NCBI GenBank assembly: GCA_018136815.1
Contig: CM030932.1
Location: 3,522,614-3,586,613 of the forward strand
Origin: Isochrysis galbana
Lineage: Eukaryota > Haptophyta > Isochrysidales > Isochrysidaceae
Length of the DNA stretch: 64,000 bases
Reading direction: 5' to 3'
Notes under the pieces: generated by a model
Told to the model about the DNA's origin: nothing
What the model saw: the letters and a program-made list of their open reading frames with translations, nothing else
Database searches by the model: none
Translations under genes and position numbers: made by a program
Part shown: one piece after another, positions 36,001 to 46,724 of the stretch
Layout: each line of letters starts with the position of its first letter
Numbering within the stretch: the stretch's first letter is position 1

Positions 36001-36061
36001 AAAGAGCGCCCTCAACGCCAGGCCGCAGCGAGAGGCCAGCCGGGTGGAGCAGCGGAGCCAT
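33020..36061 (-). CDS. DRC4: Dynein regulatory complex subunit 4 (GAS8) with ubiquitin-like N-terminus
   Basis: Nine exons, 5' to 3': 36061-35971, 35599-35148, 34901-34809, 34702-34604, 34409-34260, 34154-33933, 33816-33697, 33571-33296, 33175-33020. All boundaries are GT-AG and phases agree, giving 552 aa. From APKKKGKG onward (about 480 aa) it matches the usual GAS8/DRC4 length and order: Lys-rich start, [87 protein letters not shown], and a C-terminal [13 protein letters not shown]. It is mostly coiled coil. DRC4 is a core subunit of the nexin-dynein regulatory complex that links outer doublets and controls dynein in motile flagella. Oddity: exon 2 opens with GISTELQRF and reaches [13 protein letters not shown] directly before APKKKG, matching the second half of ubiquitin including its LRLRGG end. 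The first exon (30 residues) fits in phase and length for the first half, but its sequence similarity is weak. Confidence 0.93.
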
Positions 36062-36175
36062 CTCTCTCTCTCCCCGCCCCCCTCTCCCTCTCCCGCCCTC
36101 TCCTTCTCCCTCCCACTCTCTCCCTCCCTCTCTCTCTCTCTCTCCCTCCCTCTCTCTCAGCACGAGAGGAGAGGG
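35697..36175. repeat. C-run and CT microsatellites within DRC4 5' introns/leader
   Basis: A run of about 20 C at 35697-35717, then CCCT/CT repeats 35855-35965 and 36062-36160, surrounding the short candidate first exon of DRC4. Confidence 0.85.
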
Positions 36176-36229
36176 CCGCGGTGGGCAGAAGAGGCGACAA
36201 CGGCGCGCTGTGCGGTGCAACCGACGACT

Positions 36230-36595
36230 CTTTCTACCTTTCTACCGTTCTACCGTTCTACCGTTCTACCTTTCTACCGTTCTACCTCTCTACCTCTCTA
36301 CTCTAAGACCTCTCTACCTCTCTACCTCTCTACCGTTCTACCTTTCTACCTCTCTACGACCTCTCTACCTCTCTACGACCTCTCTACCTCTCTACCTCTC
36401 TACCGTTCTACCTTTCTACCTCTCTACGACCTCTCTACCTCTCTACCTCTACCTCTTTGTCTCTACCGTTCTACCTCTCTACCTCTCTACCGTTCTACCT
36501 TTCTACCTTTGCTACCTCTCTACGACCTCTCTACCTCTCTACTACTCTACCTCTCTACCTCTCTACCTCTCTACCTCTCTACCTCTCTACCCTAA
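36230..36595 (+). repeat. CTCTAC-type minisatellite
   Basis: About 365 bp built from TCTACCTCTC, TCTACCGT and TCTACGACC variants repeated every 8-10 bases. LINE-b copy D begins exactly where it ends. Confidence 0.9.
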
Positions 36596-37547
36596 AACTA
36601 TTGTTATAGTTTGAGCGATGGAGCGCGCGCCGACCGCTCCCACTTCCCAGCCCCCCGCCGCCACGACGCCCCACCGAGGCCGCCCCAAGCCGCCGGAGCC
36701 GAAGCGATAGTTCGATACTTAAACCCGTCCTCGGCGGATTGGAAGACCGCCCTGGATCAGTGGTTCAGTCGCACCCCATTGGGGAGAGCGGCAGTCTTTT
36801 CGACAGTCGATGCGCGAACGAAGCCTCTCGGCTAGCATTCGTGGGAATAACACGCTTCCGGCCTTCTGGAAACAAGCGCTCGACAATTTTAGACGGATTA
36901 AGTTCCTTAGGGAAACCAACACCCGCGAAGGGACCAATGGATCCCCGATATGGTACAACTGCTTTCATAAAGCTCCGGCATTACATCACTCACATAGGGC
37001 TAAGTGGGAGTCTTTACAAACGGTCATTGTTCACAATACGATAAACCCGGACACGGGGGATATATACACCGCGGAGGAATGCGCGGCTTTTTTGCCGGAA
37101 GGAGAACGTTGGATACGCCATAGAGGTAACTACATCGGGACGGGCCCGTTTCTCAAGTCATGGGAAAAGATAGCCGATTGGTCGAGATCACGAATAGCAG
37201 ACGTCACTAATGAATATAAAAAAATCTTCTTAAAAATTCCCGCTACATGCGCGGCGTGAGGCAGCATGCTATTGAACCTCCCTACTACCCAACCCTAACC
37301 CCTATCAACCCCCTTCCCCTTCCCCAGTTCCCTCGTCTTTAACGGAGAAGCCGGTTCCAGGGAGGCCGTGCGCGCTGCTTCGGCCGGGAGTCGGAGAGAA
37401 GGGGGCGGGAGACTGTGGCTTCTCTTGTGTTCTTACTTTTATCGGAATACCCTCCTTGGAGTCCGTGTGATCCCGCTTTGATCTCCGCCAAGTTTACTGC
37501 TAGTAAGATTGTTATCCATCCTAAGTGATGTTTCGTATATGTTACCC

Positions 37548-37860
37548 CCCAGGAGCCAACGCCCCCCAGGAGCTCCCGGGGGCCCCCAGGAGCTATCGGG
37601 GGGAAATTTTCTCCCGATCGCCAACAGCCCCACCGAGAGCTATCGGGGGACCGAGAAAATCCCCCGAGAGCTGTTGGGAGATTTTACGTCCCCCGGGGAG
37701 CTATCGCGTTTTAAGGTCGGCCCCCAATAGCTATCGGGGGCGAAAGGCGGCCCCCGATAGCTATTGGGGGGAAAAGGACGGGCGCCGATAGCTATTGGGG
37801 GAAAACGACGGGCGCCGAGAGCTATCGGGGGGCTGTCCTCGAGCCCCCAGGCGCTATTCC
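37548..37860 (+). repeat. Array of short GATAGCTATC palindromes in the Ginger-like end
   Basis: Roughly ten units at about 30-bp spacing, each with a CCCC(C/A)-GATAGCTAT(C/T)-GGGG-type palindrome (variants GAGAGCTATC, AATAGCTATC) separated by 9-13 A/G-rich bases (GAAAAGGACGG, AAAACGACGG). The opposite end of the element has the first few units in inverted orientation (38953-39170). Likely transposase-binding or structural repeats. Confidence 0.8.
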
Positions 37861-38138
37861 CCCCGTAAGCTGTCAAGGGTGCCTGTCCCGTTTCGCTGGC
37901 AGTCACCTCGTACTCTGTCTCTGTTCATACCTCAATCTTACGGTGCTGTTACGATGAATCTTATGGTCGTTCTTGTGGCGGTGCCTTGCGACTTTTCGAC
38001 ACTACAACGAGACTCTCGTCGGTGAGAGTATCGAGGTAAGGGTGTTTATGGAAGAAAACGCTGGCAGCAACTCACCCAGGAAATCCTTTCTTCTTCTTCA
38101 TATCGCACTCTCTCTCGCTCCCGCACCGCATGTCACAG

Positions 38139-38487
38139 ATGACGCCCTCACCCCTTCTCAATGCCCCTTCCGCTGCTGCAGGTGTGACACCGCAGCAGTG
38201 GGAGGAGGCAAAGAGACTCTTTTATCAGCTGGTGGCTGACTTCAAGAGCCGCGCCATGGATGCCGCAAAACGTGCTGAGATCGTCCACCTTCTCAAGAAC
38301 TGGGACGTGCTCGATGCCAAGCAGCGGCGTCTCTACGGGGGGGGCAACCACAACTATTGGAAGAGCAAGTACGAGCTCGCGCCCACGCTGCCCAACAAGT
38401 CAGCAACTCTCCTCTCTAAGGCCACTGGCAAGCGCGTCGTGGTGTACGAGGAAGCCTTCGACGCAGTGAAGGTGGTCCACGAGAATA
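38139..38487 (+). pseudogene. Integrase-type transposase N-terminal exon
   Basis: An AG acceptor precedes ATG 38139 and a GTGAGT donor follows 38487; 116 codons. Text includes TPQQWEEAKRLFYQLVADF, IVHLLKNWDVLDAKQRRLYG, YWKSKYEL and RVVVYEEAFDAVKVVHE. This pattern (YW-KKY-L, then a basic strand and EE-FD-I-VH) resembles the region just before the HHCC finger in KRBA2/GIN-type and Ginger integrases. The catalytic core expected downstream is replaced by a GA microsatellite, so this is a fragment. The family call is moderate. Confidence 0.5.
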
Positions 38488-38725
38488 GTGAGTGCGCCCG
38501 CCTCTCCCAGCCCCACCACCTTTGGCTCTCACCGACGCTTGCCGCTCCTCCAGCCGCCACCTGACCTGCACCTGGCTGCTCAGCGCACCGCCCCTGTTCT
38601 CGCCATCTGAGCCGCCGCCGCCCACCATCTATTTCCGCCGTCCTCCCCTTCCTTCCCCCACCCACTGAGGTTGCGGCTGAGACGAACGGCGCTGTCGCGC
38701 GCACCCTACCGCTGCTTCCCGAGAG

Positions 38726-38945
<220 letters not shown>

Positions 38946-39174
38946 GAGAACCCCCCGTTTGCTCTCGGGGGATTTCCTTTCCCCCCGATAGCTACTGGGG
39001 GATCCGCTTACGGCACCCGCCATGAGCAATCTCCCAACAGCTCTCGGGGGATTTTCTCGGTCCCCCGATAGCTCTCGGTGGGGCTGTTGGCGATCGGGAG
39101 AAAATTTCCCCCCGATAGCTCCTGGGGGCCCCCGGGAGCTCCTGGGGGCGTTGGCTCCTGGGGGGTAACATATA

Positions 39175-40204
39175 TCCAATTCTCTCGCCGCCTGCGAGAG
39201 GTCCTCCGATGTAACAAGATTGAAGTCTTTATCCACCGTGTAAAGGGGGCTTATCATCTTCTTTATATGCTTATTGCTCGGGGCGTGTAGCCCCATCCTC
39301 TCCCGTTGCCTCTTAAGTTTTTGGAAGAAACCGGTTTTCGCCGTTGCTAATAGGTGGTATCTAGTGAGAATTGCCCTAAGGATCGATCTAGCGGACCTAC
39401 CATCCGCGTTGCCATATTGTATGTTGTAGAAGTCTGTAAGGATGTACCTCCACGCCAGGATACCCAAGTATCCCGAGGAGGGGTGAGGCCTGTCTACTTG
39501 GTAGCAAAAAAGACGCTGGGCTACTTCTGAGCCCGGCCTAAGATTAATCCCTATAAGACCCTCTATGAATTCGAAGACGGGCTCCGTCGCGATGCATACG
39601 GCTAAGTGCGTGGAGCTTTCGGGGGCCATACCACAGAAGCGGCATGTCGGATCGTCCGCGAATCTGTTCGCCGTGGCTATTCTCCTATAAAGAATGTGTT
39701 TGAAGTGCATGTACGAGTCCCTCGGGGTCAGAAAGTTGTATTTGTACAGCTGCGATATTTGCTTCCATTTTCCTGAGAGGGCCGGTAGTCTCTTTTCCCA
39801 TCTTAGTGTGGATTTTTGCTTCTTTGTTTTCCTCATCGCAAGGAACGCCTTAGTGAGCGCCTTAACATTGATGTCTTCTAGTGTTTTGCGATTACTAACT
39901 AGCGTCTTTAAGCGTGTATTCTTGCGGAATTGGGTACGCCGTCTCGGCAGGGCCATCGTATGCTCGTCCCCATTTCAACGGAGTGTATAGCTCGTCCGGT
40001 ACTGACCGCGGGTTGACCCGCTCGTGGATATGAGGCTCTCCCATGACATTTAGCCTAACTACGTGATAGTTGCCATCCCGGCGTAGATAGTAGTTGTGTT
40101 CTTTGTCCACTAGCATTTCGCCTAGGTCGTGTGCGTCCGGATCCTCCTGGGGGGCTAACTCGTGCTCTTCCGGAGCCGGGGGAGGAGCTACCGCTTTCTT
40201 TTTC
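39175..40204 (-). pseudogene. LINE-b ORF2 C-terminal region
   Basis: In two overlapping frames (a shift near 39930): LAPQEDPDAHDLGEMLVDKE, HVVRLNVMGEPHIHERVNP, AYPIPQEYTLKD, then YMHFKHILYRRIATANRF, the zinc knuckle CRFCGMAPESSTHLAVC, GILAWRYILTDFYNIQYGN and the end AARELDI. Same architecture as the LINE-a C-terminus but clearly diverged, hence a separate group. Confidence 0.8.
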
Positions 40205-40489
40205 AAAAGATCTACTACGTCACTAATGAATATATGGACCTTCTTAGGAAGAAAGCGAGGTCTCCTCCCCTCGCTCCGGGTGAACACGAACTAGTCCCTC
40301 AAGAAGACCCGGACGCGCATGACCTGGGAGACATTCTAGTGGACAAGGATCATAGATACTATTTGCATCGACACCTGGCTCACGAGCGCCAGCGTCCAGG
40401 CCGTCCTCGCCGCTCGCCGCGCTCCTGTGCTCGAGCCCCCCCAATCCGGCGTTGGTCGACGAGGCTCGTCCAGTGGGTAGCAGCGCGCC

Positions 40490-41110
40490 GACTCGCGCGC
40501 CGGCATCGCGTTGGGCAAGTTCAACCACCAAGATGTGTGGCTCGACTCGAAGGCGCCGACGGAGCTCGAGGCGGTATTGCGGGTAGCTTGGCGAGAGGCG
40601 CGGCTGGGGCGGCGGCTGACGATGAAGCAGCAGCGAATCAAGGCCGGCAAGATGAAAGAGCCGGCACGTGCTGAGGAGAAGTTCAAGGGCAAGAGAGAGC
40701 GAGTGAATGCCAAGGCGGCGGAGGAAGCGCGCATTCGAGATGTTGTGTTGAAGCGCAAGTACTCCGAGTTGAAGGCTCTCGGCATCACCGAGCTGCGCGA
40801 CCAACTCAAGCACTACAGGATGGTCAAGAAGTACAGACAGCGGCTTCCTGCTGACGATGCAGTCGCGATCTGACTACGTGCTCGCGGTGCAGCGGCTCAT
40901 GGTGCAGGAGTTCGGCCTCGGCGCGAACGACCTTGTCGAGGGCGACTCTGGTCTCGATCTCGAGGGACGCGGCCTGCGTCAGAAAGAAGCGAGTGCAGCG
41001 GCGGCCGGCGCAACCGACAACCGAAGGCGTGCGGGGGCACTCGCCAGCCAAGCGCAAGCGTGATGCTCAAATCGTCTCAGCCTTTGGCTACGACTACGAG
41101 TGGGTATGAT
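40490..41110 (+). pseudogene. Lys-rich SAP-like protein remnant
   Basis: Best frame 40505-40873 (no upstream ATG) reads LGKFNHQDVWLDSKAPTELE, RRLTMKQQRIKAGKM, KRERVNAKAAEEARIRDVVL, and ELKALGITELRDQLKHYRMV. The last segment has the spacing of a SAP DNA-binding helix-extended loop-helix. In another frame 40857-41063 continues with YVLAVQRLMVQEFGLGAND and EGDSGL, and 41040-41109 with AFGYDYEWV then a stop. Two frameshifts suggest a decayed gene, perhaps of a mobile element. I do not know the family. Confidence 0.45.
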
Positions 41111-41278
41111 TTGTCAATATGGTGCTTGGTGGGTCACCTAGTACACCTGGATCTGGATCAACAAGAGGGGGAGTGACAGGAGTTCGGGGGTGCGGGGGTG
41201 GCTACTAGTACTAACTAGCGAAGGGAAAGGGACCAGGGGCACCACGCACGAGGCGAGAATTTTTAAAGATGTTTTTAA

Positions 41279-41801
41279 CTCTTTACTGCCGGGAGCGCAG
41301 CATGCAAATGGATGCTTCGAAGTTTCGTTTTTTGAGGTGAGAGAAGAGAGGAAGACATGTTCAACGATCAATGATATAAGCGACGCTTTCCGCAAAGAAA
41401 GAGATGACCAAATTTTTCCCGATCCCCCCCCCCCCCTCTCCCTCCTCCCTCCCAGTCCCACGCTCCGTTACGCCGCGCCGCCCTCCCCTCGCCCCTCCGC
41501 CGCCCCATCCGAGCACAATTCTTTCTAACGTGCACACGTGGATTATTTGGTAAACTGAAGCATCCAAATGGCGGCTTCGCCCCTGGCCCCTGGGCCCACT
41601 GGGCCTATTATTCTCTATTCTCTCCATCATTCCATACTCCATACTACTATCTCGACCTATTGTGTTGTAAACGTGTGGGAATGTGGGGAAGGATGTCCCT
41701 GAGGCTCTTCCAGCACCTCATGGGCACCCGTCAAGGCGTTGGCGAGCAGGGACGAAATATGTCGTTTGAAGCATCCATTTGCATGCTCCGGCAGTAAACA
41801 G
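41279..41801. mobile_element. piggyBac-like MITE flanked by TTAA
   Basis: Termini CTCTTTACTGCCGG (41279-41292) and CCGGCAGTAAACAG (41788-41801) are inverted repeats with one mismatch in 14, directly flanked by TTAA at 41275-41278 and 41802-41805. TTAA duplication is the piggyBac signature. A subterminal GCAAATGGATGCTTC word occurs near both ends in inverted orientation and a third time near 41557. 523 bp, C-run at 41428, no transposase. Confidence 0.8.
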
Positions 41802-41904
41802 TTAAACACTACTGTACCCATGACTTTACAACTTTAAACCAGACCCCGACCCACACACACCCTCTTCCCCGGCCAAATCCCCCCCCCCCCCCTTTTTTTT
41901 TTGA

Positions 41905-42252
41905 GTGAGAAGAGAGCGAGGAGAGGGAAGAGAGGGAAGAGAGGGGGAAGGAGAGAGAGGGAAGAGAGAGGGAATATAGAGAGTAGAGAGAGGGTAAATA
42001 GAGAGAAGAGAGAGGGAAGAGAGAGTAGAGAGAGAAGAGAGAGGGAGGGAGAGAAGAGAGAGAAGAGAGAGGGAAGAGAGAGTAGAGAGAGAAAAGCGAG
42101 GGAGAAAGAAAGAGAAGAGAGAGAAGAGAGAGAAGAGAGAGAAGAGAGAGGGAAGAGAGAGTCTTGTAGAGAGAGAAGAGAGAGAAGAGAGGGAAGAGAG
42201 AGTCTTGTAGAGAGAGAAGAGAGAGAAGAGAGAGGGAAGAGAGAGAAGAGAC
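41905..42252 (+). repeat. GA-rich minisatellite
   Basis: Repeats of AGAGAGAAG/AGAGGGAAG with two GTCTTGTAGAGAGAGAAG units (42162 and 42202). It ends six bases before the ATG of the next gene. Confidence 0.85.
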
Positions 42253-42257
42253 CCGCG

Positions 42258-43670
42258 ATGGCGGCCGAGGCGGAGGAGGTCATCGTCAGCACGGTGGAGG
42301 CCGAGTGTGTGGCAGGGAGCAGCGAGCTCGGGATGGTGGAGGCGGTGGAGGCGGTAGTGGCCGAGCCAGAGCCGATGCTCATACCCCTACCCGCCGCACA
42401 GTTCGCCCAGAGAGTGGGAGAGTTGCTCGAGGCACTCGAAGCGGCAGTGAGAGAGCTCTCTGCGGGAGGCTACGAGAACTTTGCAGAGCAGGTGGGGCAC
42501 GCGCGCAGGCACGCAGGCGCGGGCGGGAGGGGAGGGGAACGGGTGGGGTGGGGTGGGGTGGAGTGGGGCGCTCCGTCGATTCTACAACGCGCCCAGTGAC
42601 AGCAGCTGTGGGACGCTCTGACGAGAGTGGAGCTGAGCGGCACAACCCGCTCTCTTCAGGCGGACCAATCTCTGTCCAGCCGTCCATCCCAGCTGGACGC
42701 GACCGATCGGAACGTCGCCCGACCGCTCTCCTCCATCCGGATGCAGGTGATGGCTTGGGTGAGCGGGCTCAAGATCTCATACGGCGAGGAGCTCTCCGGC
42801 TGGGCTTCTGCCCTCGAGAAGGACTCACGCAAACCCAAGGCGCCGCCAGCGATCTGCGCGCTCCGGCCCAACCTGCATGAGGCCGCCAAGCGTCTAAAGG
42901 AGGTGCTCCTGACGCAGTGGGCAACGAGTTCGAGCGAGGCGAAGCCATCGGTCGTGGCCGCTCGGAAGCGGACTGCAAAGGCACTCGCCTGCGCCTCCGC
43001 CGCCAAGGACAAGCCGGTCGAGAAGCTGCCACGTAAGCGCGCAAAGACCGCGCCCAAGGCGGCTGAGGCGGCCGGTGTGCCCGCCGACACCTCGCTGCCT
43101 CCCGCCGATCTGTCCGATGCACTCAGTCCGGTGGTGCCCCCCCTCGTGGCTGCTGGGACGACAACTGGCGGCGACATTCCCGTTGCGGTGGCGACGGTCG
43201 CTGCTTCAGCGCCTGCCTCGGGCGGAGCCCCCGCTGCAGATGGCACCACTGGCCTCATTACCGCCGTGGCGACAATCGCGAGTGGCGAGGCGGCCGCCGC
43301 GGCCGCCATCACACATGAAGGTGCGGAGGGGGGGGTCACTCAAGCGCCTCCCGCCACGGAGTCCGACTCGCACGTCATAGCCGCTGCTGTCGAGTGCGAG
43401 GTGTCTGAGGTGGCCTTGCCCGACGCGGTGGCAGCGGAGGCCACTGTCGTCGAGCCCTCGGTGCCCGACGCGACAGTGCATGATTCCGCCCCGACTGAAC
43501 TGGAGCTACACGCTGTGCCAGCGGCTGTGGTGGAGTCCGCTCTCACGGACGGCGTATGCGACGTCGAGGGCGGGGCGCCTCCAATCGATGCTGTCGCCAG
43601 TGTTCTTGATGGCTCGGTCAGTGATGGGGCGGACGCGAGCCAAGTTGCCTCATGGGTAGTCGCCAGCTGA
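42258..43670 (+). CDS. Ala-rich hypothetical protein, two exons
   Basis: Exon 1 42258-42491 (starts MAAEAEEVIVSTVEAE) and exon 2 42606-43670, joined across a 114-bp GT-AG intron in phase; 432 aa. No named domain is recognised. Exon 1 ends in a helical segment (QFAQRVGELLEALEAAVREL). Exon 2 begins LWDALTRVEL and contains a helical part (ISYGEELSGWASALEKD), then a basic stretch LPRKRAKTAPKAAEAAG typical of nuclear proteins. A 190-residue Ala/Val/Pro/Asp-rich, presumably disordered tail follows. A DNA/chromatin-associated role is a guess from the basic patch. The gene sits directly after a GA minisatellite, as do the FISHQW and ankyrin genes. Confidence 0.6.
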
Positions 43671-44274
43671 GGACGCCCGCTGAGACGCACAAAGGTGTGT
43701 GCATCCGTTGCCGGCGGCCGTCGCTGCGGGGCCGAACTGTAACACCCCCCGCCCCTACCTGCCCCGCCCTAGAGCGCTCCGCTCTGCCTTGGACATGGCT
43801 TGGACGCAACCTTAACACGAGCAGTGCTGCATGGCGAGGCTTCTGCATCGCTTGGCTCGAGGGTGCAGAGCCCCCGTGGGCGCTCGAGGCCCGCATTCAC
43901 ATGCCTCGCAAGTGGATGTGCTTCCGCTGATGGACCACTCGGCGCAGGCCGATCACTCATGTGGTGTCGGCTGAAGACGACGAGCAGCGAGTAGGTGCAG
44001 ACACTGGAAGTGCGGCCCACAACTCTGTCCACTGCCTGAGCCGACGGTCCCAGCCAGGCCGCGCTGTTGGCGCTCCTGCCTTTTAGATGGTCCGCGTACC
44101 TCGGCCCGGCGTGTTTGCCTCATGCTGAAAGAGCGTGGCTGCGATGTGTGGCGGTGTGCGTGGGCAAGTCCACAATGCTTGGCGGTTTTAACGTTTTCTG
44201 CTGCTATGTGCCGCCGTGGGGGTACAAAAATATCCATGGATTTGTACCAATATTAATAATCAATGTTATATCCT
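43671..44274. other. No recognisable gene
   Basis: 3' flank of the Ala-rich gene; short frames only. Confidence 0.35.
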
Positions 44275-45613
44275 AGCCAATACGCTAAACTCAAAAAGAA
44301 AGTCGCAGCGTGGAAAGAAGTGCAAAGTCTCTCCATTCATGGGAGGACGCTACTAGTGAACTTCATAATATACGGAACGCCGAGATATTGGCTATCCGCG
44401 TCCACCCCCCCGGCATGGTTCATGGAGGCAATAGACTCCGATGTCCAAACCATACTATGGGATAGATCTCCCCGGCTACAGGCGGACGAGCTAGGCTCCT
44501 CGCAAGAGGGCAGAAAGTGGATAACCCTTCCGACACACCCGAGAGTGGGGACGACTGAGAACGGGCCCCTGCTGGGGGTCGGATTACTTCCGATGATTGA
44601 ACACGCACGCGCGCTCCAAGCGATATGGATAGTTCGGTACCTAAACCCGTCGGCGGCGGACTGGAAAACGGTGCTAGACCAATGGTTTAGCCGCACCCCT
44701 TTGGGGAGAGCGGCGGTCTTCTCGACAGTCGACGTGCGAGCCCTAACGGCCAACATTAATTAGGGGTAGCAACACGCTTCCGGCCTTCTGGAGGCAAGCA
44801 CTAGAAAATTTCAGAAAGGTTAAGACCCTTAGGGAAACGCACACGCGGGAAGGGACACGGGGCTCCCCGGTATGGCAGAATCTTTTTCACAAGGCTCCGG
44901 CTATACACCATTCACATCGGGCTAAGTGGGAATCCTTACAGACGGTTATCATACATAAGTAGTACAATCAATCCAGAGACGGGAGATATATACACCACAG
45001 AGGAATGCTCGGCATACTTGCCGGACAACGAAAGGTGGATACGCCATAGGGGCAACTATATATCGGTAGGCCCTCTTCTCTCTTCTCAGATCGTGGGAGA
45101 AGATAATCGAATGGTCTAAGGCGAGACTAACGGACGCCACCTCCGACTACATGGACCTCCTTAGGAAAAAAGAGGTATCTCCACCCCCCGCTCCGGAGGA
45201 ACAAGATCTAGCCCCCCAGGAGGACCCGGACGCGCATGACTTAGGAGACATTCTATTTTTTTATTTTCAACAAATTTTTATGGGTCGCGGCGCGGCAAAG
45301 GAACGGGACTAGCGCGCACACAAGACAGGACTCCCTGCCGCGGCGAGCGCAAGCACCCTTCCCCCTTATGCCACCCAGCTCTTCACTAGCTTACTACTAG
45401 CGCTAGCCGGAGCACCCCTCCCTCCACACTCAAACAGCCCCCCACGCCAGGATCCTGTTCTGGTCTCGCAGGCAAGGGCGCATCCCTCCTCGGGATACCT
45501 AGGTATCCTGGCGTGGAGATACATCCTCACGGACTTTTACAATATCCAGTACGGCAACGCGGACGGTAGGTCCGTTAGATCAATCTTAAAAACAATCCTT
45601 ACGAGATACCGGG
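44275..45613 (+). mobile_element. LINE-b copy E, truncated and broken
   Basis: Sense strand plus. ORF2 starts abruptly near 44280 (YAKLKKKVAAWKEVQ) and carries LVNFIIYGTPRYWL, AIWIVRYLNPSAADWKTVLD and RTPLGRAAVFSTVD to a stop at 44763. Further frames to 45255 give EECSAYLPDNERWIRHRGNY and LAPQEDPDAHDLGDIL. About 230 bp of foreign DNA follows (45256-45484, starting with a T-rich run). The copy resumes with GYLGILAWRYILTDFYNIQY at 45490-45613 and stops without a 3' end. Many small lesions: an old copy. Confidence 0.78.
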
Positions 45614-46724
45614 GCAGCAACGGAAGTGCAGCAGCAACAGAACAGCCCCGCGCTGAACGCATGAAGTGCACTACAGCGGGGGGCCCATTTTCAGAGGCTG
45701 GGCACGTTGTTGTCGCTGTCGCTCGAACATGCTCCCTCCGCTGTTTCACCCTGCTGCGTTTCCTCGTGCTGTTCGTCCGTCTCGACTCCGGCTGATTCCA
45801 GACTGCCCAGGAAAGGCAAACTCCGCAGACCACAGACTAGTCGAGTTTGACTGCCACCTGCGCAGTGCACGCCATGACTCCTTCGTGACGATTCGGCGCG
45901 AACTGTGCAGATGCACTTTCCGACTATCCGGACAAGGGGTGAGACGAGAAACGTCTTGAAGAACGGGGGGAACGGTTGACCTCGCAGCCCAGACTTCATC
46001 CCCTTCACTCATGTCCACTTCCTGCTCTGATTCGCAGGGTGAGCACTCTGCAAAGCAGTCTTGTGAAGGTGCAGCAGACACGTCAGCGGACGGCGGCGGG
46101 CTTTGGAGAGCAACAAGCTGGCACGAGACAAGAGCAGACCGGGCTGCAAGCCAAGTTACCGAAGCATCTATGGCCTTCCTTTTGCGCCGACGCTCGCTGC
46201 TCATAAGGTTTGAGATTATCGGAGCACGTGCACTCGTCCCGCTGCCACTGCAGCTCGACGCAGGCGTTGGCACACCTGCAGCAGCAGATGCATCCATGCC
46301 ACCGCTCGTGCAGGTGTCTCGATCGGCGTCCGCTATGCGCATTCCGCCCTCCCCGTTCATCGGCGGCGTTTCTGCGCCACTGCTGAAAAAAAAAACCTTT
46401 TAATTTTCTCGCCACGCGCGCGGCTACGGGGTTGTCTATTGTAGCCACGCCCAGATCCCTTCCTCTCCTCTCACTTCCCGCCTTGCGGCAACTCCCCTCG
46501 TGCTCTACATAGGGGCCCGGGTCGTGGGGGAGGCTGGGTCGGGCGGGGTGCATCGGCCCTCAGTGGTCTGTCCTCGCCTTCCTCCTGTGCCTCTGGGTGG
46601 CCGGTTTCTTGCTGCTGTGGTGTGGGTGTCGTGCCGTTGCTGAGGTGCCTCGTGTTCGTGAGTTGTTCTTCTTCGTGGGTGGTTCTTTCAGGGAGGGTGG
46701 GGGAGGGGAGGGTGTGCCTCGACC

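Noticed and set aside
37548-37860. CRISPR-like regular array
   Set aside because: The repeats are palindromic, diverge freely, spacers are simple A/G sequence, the array lies in a transposon TIR, and the genome is eukaryotic.
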